Of a DNA stretch of 64,000 nucleotides, positions 57,601 through 64,000 are shown in pieces (the stretch's first letter is position 1; every line of letters starts with the position of its first letter). The notes under the pieces were generated by a model. The model worked only from the letters and a program-made list of their open reading frames with translations. It searched no databases and had not been told where the DNA came from. Source of the DNA: Moniliophthora roreri (lineage: Eukaryota; Basidiomycota; Agaricomycetes; Agaricales; Marasmiaceae); the NCBI GenBank assembly GCA_001466705.2, contig LATX02000133.1, positions 558,001 to 622,000 on the forward strand, read 5' to 3'. A program made the translations under genes and the position numbers.

Positions 57601-59168
57601 CAAAACGTGGGGATATATCGTATGTCCCTCGTTCGGCTGGAATTGCCCAAAAAGCTGAAGCTTCATATCTCAGACGATGGCACAAGCCCTTCAATTCACA
57701 TCTGACTTTAAACTGGGACATTATATGAAAATACCCCCTCGTTCTATGTTCTGGGCTCAGGTTGCCGCCACAATGATCTCCGCTACGGCACAGCTGGGTG
57801 TGCAGGCCTGGATGTTTACGAATATTGAGTGAGTATTAACATTTGGCTTGAGATAGACTGTACTGACGATCGTGCAGTGGGATGTGTGATTCGAATCAGA
57901 AAGACGGGTGAGGTTTTCTGCTTCCTTTATACTGGATTCGTTCTCATGATAGTAGTTTCATATGCCCGAATACTCAAGTGAGTGGAATAAGGCTCCTGTC
58001 TTGACCCTTCGTACTGACGTCACGATTGAAAGGTGTTCGGAACGGCTAGTATACTTGTAAGTCTACATTTCCGTGCTAATCATGCCTGCCGCTGACTACT
58101 CCATCTAGTGGGGTGAACAACGTCTAGCTACAAGCTTAGCAAAGCCTCGATCAACTTATTGCTATCATTTACAGGTGTCATCGGACCAGCTCTTCAGTTT
58201 TCGAAGGGACAGACTTACTAGTGAGTTTTGACTCTCTCAGAAATGGCAAAACTGATAACTCATCCTATCGCAGCCGTACGAATATCACTCCATTTTTCAA
58301 GCACGTACTAAACACCCCCACTTTGGATAGCTCTGGTCTACTTCTTCCTCATTGGCGCCATAACACCTGTCATCACCTGGTTCCTAGCCAAAAAGTGGCC
58401 GAATAGTTTCTGGAAATACGTCAAGTAAGCTCGAATCGTTCCATTGGTCTCCCTGCAAACTAACAATTGTCCTTAGTCTGTATGTCTGTCTCCCTATACG
58501 ATAACTTAGTACCGTTATTGAAGGCAATGCGACCAGGCCAGTGATCTACAGTGGAACAGGATTAATCCCTCCCGGTGAGCCCTACGATCTCCTTGCCTTT
58601 CCTTGATCTGACCGAAGACACTGTAAAGCAACGGCAATCAACTATGTTCCCTGGGCGTAAGCTATCTTTTTCGCTTTCTCTAGTTTCTGACGGGGGATTG
58701 ACGGCGAGATAGTGCTGTCGGATTCGTATCCCAGTACTGGATTCGTAGGTGAGCTTCTGCTACTACTAAACAGTAAACGTGATTCCGTCTCTGAATACCA
58801 TGACTTGCGAAGACGATACTTTGCCTGGTGGACAAAATACAATTACGTTCTGGCCGCTTCACTCGATGCTGGTGCTGCCATCGGGATTATCGTAATATTC
58901 TTTTGGTGAGTCGGTCGAATGACGTGCTAGCCAGATTCTAACGCATGTGAACAGCCTGCAGTTCCCTAAGAACGGGACGATTGGAGCTACGAACATCCAG
59001 AAGTGGTGGGGCAACACTATACCATTCACTGGTGCAGATAGTGGACCTACTGGTGGCGGTACACCCGTGAACGCTTTGGCCCCTGGAGAAACTTTTGGGT
59101 AAGTGTGTTGTTCCAACAGTTTTGGTGTTAGTCATTCACCGGGAACATCCAGACCTAGCGTTTGGTAA
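54677..59168 (+). CDS. Oligopeptide transporter, OPT family
   Basis: A very intron-dense gene (more than 20 introns). Traced stretches keep phase: LDLDDPNLNTEDLVDIEEESPYPEVRS, ISLNPGPFNVKEHVLVT (the NPG element), ASVGYQSAYATDIIAVQRV, DYQWFVVMSTQMIGFSIGG, LGMSILTFDWNQI, WWAEANVFAGF, FTNTWYAKFMP, TELVIGYILPGRPVAMMMFKTWGY, YMKIPPRSMFW and LQFPKNGTIGATNIQKWWGNT near the C-terminus. The last exon ends PSVW at 59168. These are the conserved blocks of the fungal peptide-transport clade, 12-16 helix plasma-membrane proton symporters of tetra- to hexapeptides or glutathione. Exons of 8 nt (54870-54877) and 6 nt (55366-55371) are required. Introns 54816-54869 and 57545-57598 are about 89% identical. 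Length is about 780 residues; some internal exon edges were not individually checked. Confidence 0.88.
54816..54869 (+). repeat. Intron 1 of the OPT gene, copy 1 of a duplicated intron
   Basis: A 54-nt intron starting GTAAGG and ending CCTGACAG. It matches the intron at 57545-57598 at 48 of 54 positions by my alignment, with no gaps, including identical last 17 bases. Unrelated introns in this window share only the splice signals. Confidence 0.85.
57545..57598 (+). repeat. Internal OPT intron, copy 2 of a duplicated intron
   Basis: A 54-nt intron lying between GRPVAMMM and FKTWGY, so it is removed from a conserved coding block. Same length and near-identical sequence to the first intron of the gene, 2.7 kb upstream. 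The flanking exons are not similar beyond the gatg before each donor. Confidence 0.85.
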
Positions 59169-59250
59169 TCCATTTCCTATATGGATTCTTCGTTTTGGGA
59201 TCCGATACAATGTACATAGTAGTACAATATGCCATGCCCTTATACTCAAA

Positions 59251-60005
59251 TTACGAACGTTCCTTGACTTTCTTCAACTCCTCACCATTAACACTGATGA
59301 GAGGCACGCCCTGATTCGCCAACTCAGTAGCAGCAGCTCCCCAACCTGCTTCAGAGGGATCAACGGCCTTGGTAGCCTCGCTAACTACATAAGACTTGAA
59401 ACCCGCCTTACTCGCGTCAATGGCCGTCCATTTGACACAATAATCCATCGCCAAGCCAACTGCGAACACATCCGTGACATTGTTGTCCCTCAAAAGCTGC
59501 TCCAAACCACTACTCGCCTCCTTGACAACTGGGTGTCTAAACGGCGCTTCAAAAGCCGAGTACATTTCTACTCGAGGATCTGTACCCTTCTCGATGATTT
59601 TGTCGACCTTGGACACGTTAAATTCCGGGATCAGCTCAACACCAGGTGTTTCCTGGACGCAGTGGATCGGCCATAAACGGGTCGTATCGGTTTCCGAGTC
59701 GTTGTAAGGGTTGTGAACAGTGTAGTAGGAAACGAAGGGAACGTTGTCTGGTGGAGGGTGATTTGCGGCGAATGAGACGTGATTAGGCGGGTGAAAATCT
59801 TTTGTAGCGACTTTGAGAACAAAGGGGAGGTCCAAAAGGTCGTTGATGATAGGTGCGATTGTTCGCCCGTCCTGCACTGCGAGTGATCCGCTCTTTCGGG
59901 GGTGTCAGGAATAATCTATCTGAGTTCTCTAAACACACGCACGGGGGGACAGAAGTCTTCCTGAAAGTCAACGACGATTAAGGCTGGTCTGAACGAGTCG
60001 CTCAT
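59251..60005 (-). CDS. Nicotinamidase (PNC1-like)
   Basis: Two exons (60005-59943, 59892-59251) give 234 residues. The isochorismatase-like fold is clear: ALIVVDFQEDFCPP with D13, then KDFHPPNHVSF with metal ligands D53 and H55, WPIHCVQ with H98, IIEKGTDPR with K123 and GLAMDYCVKWTA with C173. D13, K123 and C173 form the catalytic triad and match yeast Pnc1 in spacing. The enzyme hydrolyses nicotinamide to nicotinic acid in NAD+ salvage, and in yeast controls sirtuin activity. The frame stays open upstream to 60188, but M1 chosen here gives the standard length; an upstream start would add a hydrophobic leader (LNAWYGIISISKKISIGLL) and cannot be excluded. It converges on the OPT gene with 82 bases between stops. 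Confidence 0.9.
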
Positions 60006-60518
60006 GCCGGCGCTGGTTTGAGGAAGAGCTGATAAGAAAAGAGAACTCGTGAGCAACCCAATTGAAATTTTCTTTGATATGGAAATTATACCATACCAAG
60101 CGTTAAGAGCAAGTTCAACGAAAGGAACGACTTGAGCCAGGCCATCAAAAAACGACTGGAATGTTTGCGCCCGAGACTTCGTGTTCATCCTGGACCTCTC
60201 TTTTATATTGGCCGTGGTAGAAATTGGTGCATGCCACTAGATCGATATGGGGATACAGTCGAGGTGATTTCGGGTGGAATTGGGCGGGAGCTATAATAAG
60301 CGAACCCCTGGACAGCCTGTCATCGTGATTCTACAGCACCGGAGGTCGATGGTCATGTCGGAAATAGAAGAAGCGCTGGCGCGCAGAGGTGGTTTTACAC
60401 TAGCACATGTTAACGAATAACCGATCTTTGTCAACAGAGCTAGTCGTAGTGCACGCCTTCAATTACAATTCAAATTCGACTGTGACATTGTAGAGTATAC
60501 AAAAGATATTTAAATCAT
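60006..60518. promoter_or_regulatory. Intergenic region upstream of the nicotinamidase gene
   Basis: About 510 bases between two minus-strand genes; it holds the promoter of the nicotinamidase gene and the 3' UTR of the CipC-like gene. No specific motif claimed. Confidence 0.4.
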
Positions 60519-61014
60519 TCACCATTGACCAAACTGTTCCACCTCCACTACCTCAGCTTGCTGCTGGGCTACATTCGTTCAGTCAGCGATTTGTGATCAT
60601 TCCATGTGTGTAGTAGGATCAACCTACCATGTTTTTTAGCTCTCTCCTTGTCAAGGTAATCGAGGCCCTTGGTTTCCACCATCCTATCAATGAATGCACC
60701 AGCGAATCCAGCACTGGAAACACGACGGTACGTCAGCACTTGGACGCGTTCAGCCGCACAGAGAAACTCACAACAGCTCCTTCGCCTTGGCATGAGATTC
60801 AGGCTGTCCGTTCCGCGCGCAGTGGTCTTCGTATGCTTTAGCAGCCTCGTATGAGGCAGCGCCGGCGATGAGCTCATGCGAGAGTGAGGCTTCGTGAGGT
60901 GCGTTGACGACCTGCAGTAGCGTGGAGAGTAAGACACGGTGCACGACGTCAGCGAGGAAGACTGACCTGGTCATAGGCCATGGCTTGATCGGAATCGTCG
61001 CTAAACCAACCCAT
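60519..61014 (-). CDS. CipC-like protein (DUF3759)
   Basis: Four exons (61014-60967, 60911-60772, 60713-60628, 60568-60519) total 324 nt, 107 residues. MGWFSDDSDQAMAYDQ, then NAPHEASLSHELIAGAASYE, AYEDHCARNGQPESHAKAKE and AGFAGAFIDRMVETKGLDYLDKERAKKH match the fungal CipC family almost throughout. The family was named from an Aspergillus protein raised by concanamycin, and members are often strongly induced under stress and during growth on host tissue; the molecular function is unknown. All introns are 50-60 nt. The short C-terminal tail (QQQAEVVEVEQFGQW) is variable in the family. Confidence 0.9.
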
Positions 61015-62241
61015 GGTGCGTTTGTTTGTCGTGAAAGTAGTAAAGAAGAAGTAAGAGGGGTGAGCGATGTGTTGCAGATGGAAAACAAATAATGAGAGGT
61101 TTATATACCCCAGAGGCAACCCTGTCTCAGAATGGGCTCGCTCTAAATTTAGGACTGGAAAGCAGAAGGACCAAAAATAAACGGTCTGGGTGCTGCGGCG
61201 CCACCGCCTCTGAATTACTTGCTCCCGGTTGATATATGAGTCGGGGATTGAGAGCTCCCCCCAAAAGTCAGCACTGCTGTCGAGTTGCCGAGGGTGGAGG
61301 CACAAACGAGCCCCAATATCTTCTGCTTCGTCATTACAGCGAATCAGCTCAAGGCCAAGAACAAGAGGTTGGATTTCGAGTAGTAGGTCGAATTCAAAAT
61401 GACGCATTTTGTTAGTGCCGCTGCCACAGGGTTGGTTATATCAAAGTTGGTATCGCCGCGGGCTGGTACCGAGGTGAGTACTCAGTATCTTTCTTTGGAA
61501 AATGCAATGAGAAAAACATACCAAGATCCAACAAATTCTGATAGAAGTTGAACGTCGTCCGTTCAGTTCGATACCCACTATTAGTATGCACATCTTTTCT
61601 CAAATTGCGCCAGTGCTTGTTTTGAAAGGGGAAACGACACTCACATTGAGCCGCATCTCCTCATTTCTCTTCGAGAAAGACTTTTGCTTTGCTATTGCAG
61701 CCGAAAGCAAAGAGATGTGGTTTCAGGCTGTGGGAAAATTAACCAAGTCATTTAGCACCCGGGCGCCAGTCTTGGTAGCTCGACTACCAACACCATGCTA
61801 CATCTGCACCATCGACGAGCCTTGGACAACCCTCTCGACTGTATCCCCTTGAGGAGCGCGTATAAAGTGGCTAGCCTGTATTATGGATTTAGGTGGGGGT
61901 GAGCTGGATAGCCGTAATTCATATTGCTCTAATTCTTCTTGAGTGGATTCGGAAAAGGCGGTCCTATTCGGTCCTATTTGAGCCGCCATCGATTAGAGCT
62001 GTTCAGCCGCACTCGCTAACAATTGGACCCTACTTGCATCTACTTCCGATTGCCCAGTACATATTTCCATCGGCTTGGAGTGATTTATCGATAGTCTTAT
62101 GAAGCTATCCGCCCGCAGGCTCGTGTAGCGGGAATTCGTTTTCAGGTATTCAACAAACCAGAGTACCTAGAGAACAAACGAGATTCCGGTCTGAGAAAGT
62201 TCGGCTTCACTTTGCTCCTTTGCAACCTCTGCTGATACCTC
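61015..62241. other. Intergenic region
   Basis: About 1.2 kb including the promoter of the CipC-like gene. A 60-90 codon frame at 61586-61852 has no family match or splice support. The last 200 bases lead into the decayed glycosyltransferase. Confidence 0.4.
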
Positions 62242-63128
62242 GATGGCAGACACCACCATCCTTTGCTCAAGCCAATTTAGTCCTTGCCATCGCTTACGAG
62301 CTTGCGCAACGTCCCAATGTAAAAATACATATTGCATCTTTTTGCAAACTCCAGAAACGCGTTGCGAAACTATCGACAGTCCTACCTGATACACCCAAAC
62401 CCATCCAATTCCATGCCATGGTCCTGGTTATGAAGGAGCTCTCGCTTGGAGGACTTCCGTATTCGAGGTAGCCCATCCTGCAGGATGTGGCGCGCTCCGG
62501 AGCTACCGGTGGCTCGTGGATGGCTTGATGCCATGGACAGTTCTTATAAACCTAGGCTCGCACGTTACATCTACCATGGATCATGTTCATCAAGTTGCGG
62601 GCGGAATAGATATCTTCCTAGACGAGGTTGCAGAAGCTCGAGTACTTTGGAAAGTGATAGCAGACGACGAAGTCTAAAGTGCGTTGCATGTGTGCGGTGT
62701 GTGTCATCCAAGCATGGTATGCTCCGTGCATCATGGAGGTGCGAGCTCGTTCTTCGAGACTATCTCGTACGTCATTGGCTTTCGAGTTCATTGATGTGCT
62801 CTCTGACCAGGTACACAGCGTTGGCGTTCCCCATGTTATTTTGCCGGTATGGTATAACGCATATGGCTACGGAAGGCGGGTCGAGTTACTTCGTGTTGGT
62901 GTATGGGGTAGCCCGACAAGTGCACCGTATGCGGAGGCCAAGGAATTTGGGGCGGCTTTGGTTAAGGTGGTCGGTAATAGCCACAACGGAGGCGAGGTAC
63001 GAAGAAATGCGAGCGATCTCGCAAAGACATCATGTGAAGTACGGAGATTTGGAAGGCTGCTGCTGATAGCATTTCGAAGATGTTTGGAAAAAGCTGGTCT
63101 GATCGCCCGACTTGTTTTCCTTACATGA
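62242..63128 (+). pseudogene. Decayed UDP-glycosyltransferase, copy of the gene at 48613-50196
   Basis: Three recognisable blocks in order, in shifting frames. Block one, AIAYELAQRPNVKIHIASF then LQKRVAKLSTVLPD, equals the N-terminus of the intact enzyme. Block two, TVLINLGSHVTSTMDHVHQVAGGI then VLWKVIADDE and CSVHHGGASSFFETIS, equals the donor-sugar half. Block three, VGVPHVILPVWYNAYGYGRR then GVWGSPTSAPYAEAKEFGAA, equals the C-terminus. About 190 residues between blocks one and two are missing, and a stop and frame shifts separate the rest. So it is a deletion-bearing pseudogene in inverted orientation about 12 kb from its relative. Confidence 0.85.
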
Positions 63129-63480
63129 TTTATCAATAATTTGTTGCATGTAGGATGAATTTTAGCTGTTGATTGTCTAATAGTTGAAGGAAGTCGAACC
63201 TGCGCTCAAAGAGATTTGGGGTATGGTTGATGGCTTAATGAAACTCGTATCCGGTGCCTCCTCCACAGGTTGCCAACGTAGCTACCACGCCTGCCGGCTT
63301 GAAGCTTGAAGCTTGAAGCTGACCATGGAATCGAGAAGTTCTATTATTAGCCCCGATACGCCTTAGGCCTACAGCTGTACTTCCCGTTTAGGTCAAGTGG
63401 GGACCCCGTCATAGACCGCGCGAGGTCCTCGTTGGACCTGTGATGCCATCGCGCAGCAATACATTTCTCTCTTGACCGCC
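63129..63480. other. Intergenic region before the small terminal gene
   Basis: About 350 bases with a short tandem repeat (see 63297-63320) and no gene. Confidence 0.4.
63297..63320. repeat. Short tandem repeat, unit gcttgaa, three copies
   Basis: Three perfect head-to-tail 7-base units followed by a partial one. Non-coding and probably a simple slippage repeat. Confidence 0.8.
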
Positions 63481-63750
63481 ATGGCCCACATCCAAACACC
63501 AGGCATGGACCCGCCCGTCGAGACGATTACAGAATGGCGGGAAGGAAATGATAGGGTGGTAGAGAGAGAATCGCCAGGTGAAGATGTACGCTACACTCGC
63601 TGCTTCTCTTTCCTTACTGCTGATACTCTTGGCTCTTCATAGGTAGAGGTCGAAGTAATTCATGATAAGAATGCACAACCATCGGTCTTGGGCCGCTTGC
63701 GAGATCGTTTACATCAGCTAAGGAGCAGATTCTTGGGAAAGAAGTTATAG
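63481..63750 (+). CDS. Small hypothetical protein
   Basis: Two exons (63481-63585, 63643-63750) give 70 residues in phase: MAHIQTPGMDPPVETI, an acidic stretch (REGNDRVVERESPGED), then a basic amphipathic end (LGRLRDRLHQLRSRFLGKK). The intron has a GTACGC donor and a CATAG acceptor and splicing keeps frame. No family is recognised. The basic helix could bind membrane or nucleic acid, but nothing decides this. Coding status rests on clean splice phase and an ATG in good context (GCCATGG). Confidence 0.45.
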
Positions 63751-64000
63751 CAGGACGGATTCGAGGATATAATGGTGTTATTTACAGTGATACTCATTGG
63801 GTATATGATATTGGACCACAGGGTGCTCTGCTTGTTCCATGATACTCATATCTTGTGCTGTGTAAACTGAATGTAGATCATGAGTGACAAGGGAGGAATG
63901 ATCAAAGCCAAGGGTGCGCACCGTACAATGAATCCATGAGCGTTGAGCATCTAAATACATTTCTGAGCATATGACGTTCTCACATTTCGTACTATGAGTT
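63751..64000. other. Right end of window, no gene seen
   Basis: 250 bases without a supported gene; a short minus-strand frame at 63778-63960 has no evidence behind it. Confidence 0.35.

Noticed and set aside
63297..63320. Tandem gcttgaa as a possible transposon end or att site
   Set aside because: Only three short units, no inverted partner and no mobile-element gene nearby.

Overview
The window is a fungal, most likely agaricomycete (mushroom-forming basidiomycete), chromosomal segment. The genes are cut by many short (about 45-65 nt) GT-AG introns and a few GC-AG introns. Many proteins have serine-, proline- or glutamine-rich tails. The conserved set (SMN, COP9 subunit 7, GPALPP1, Artemis-type nuclease, U6 snRNA, Bni4-like, OPT transporter, nicotinamidase, CipC-like) is eukaryotic and fungal. 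No bacterial operon, CRISPR array or intact transposon was seen. Gene models were spliced by eye; where stated, reading phase was checked across every exon, but no transcript or database search was available.

Layout. 0-9.4 kb: end of an ATP-grasp protein, an SMN-like protein, then two UNC93-like transporters in inverted orientation flanking an FAD-dependent oxidoreductase, a likely transporter-oxidase module. 9.8-19.3 kb: a large Artemis/SNM1-type nuclease and a Bni4-like scaffold, both on the minus strand, separated by about 2.3 kb with no confident gene. 21-30 kb: a small single-pass membrane protein, then the most unusual locus: two related, divergently transcribed genes that join a P-loop NTPase to a restriction-endonuclease-like domain (Crinkler/CR-type architecture). 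One has an apparently intact nuclease signature; the other has lost it. 30-45.7 kb: a low-complexity protein, an SDR reductase, two F-box proteins, the U6 snRNA, a TMEM170-like protein and GPALPP1. 46-50 kb: a third, broken P-loop/nuclease gene, a stray F-box fragment and a UDP-glycosyltransferase. 51-64 kb: an unclassified protein, COP9 subunit 7, an intron-crowded OPT peptide transporter with two near-identical introns, nicotinamidase, a CipC-like stress protein, a decayed glycosyltransferase copy and a small hypothetical protein.

Housekeeping and accessory genes are interleaved. The accessory part (CR-like NTPases, F-box proteins, glycosyltransferases) shows duplication and decay: the third CR-like gene, one F-box fragment, one glycosyltransferase copy and possibly another F-box-like stretch are broken, while intact relatives sit in the same window.
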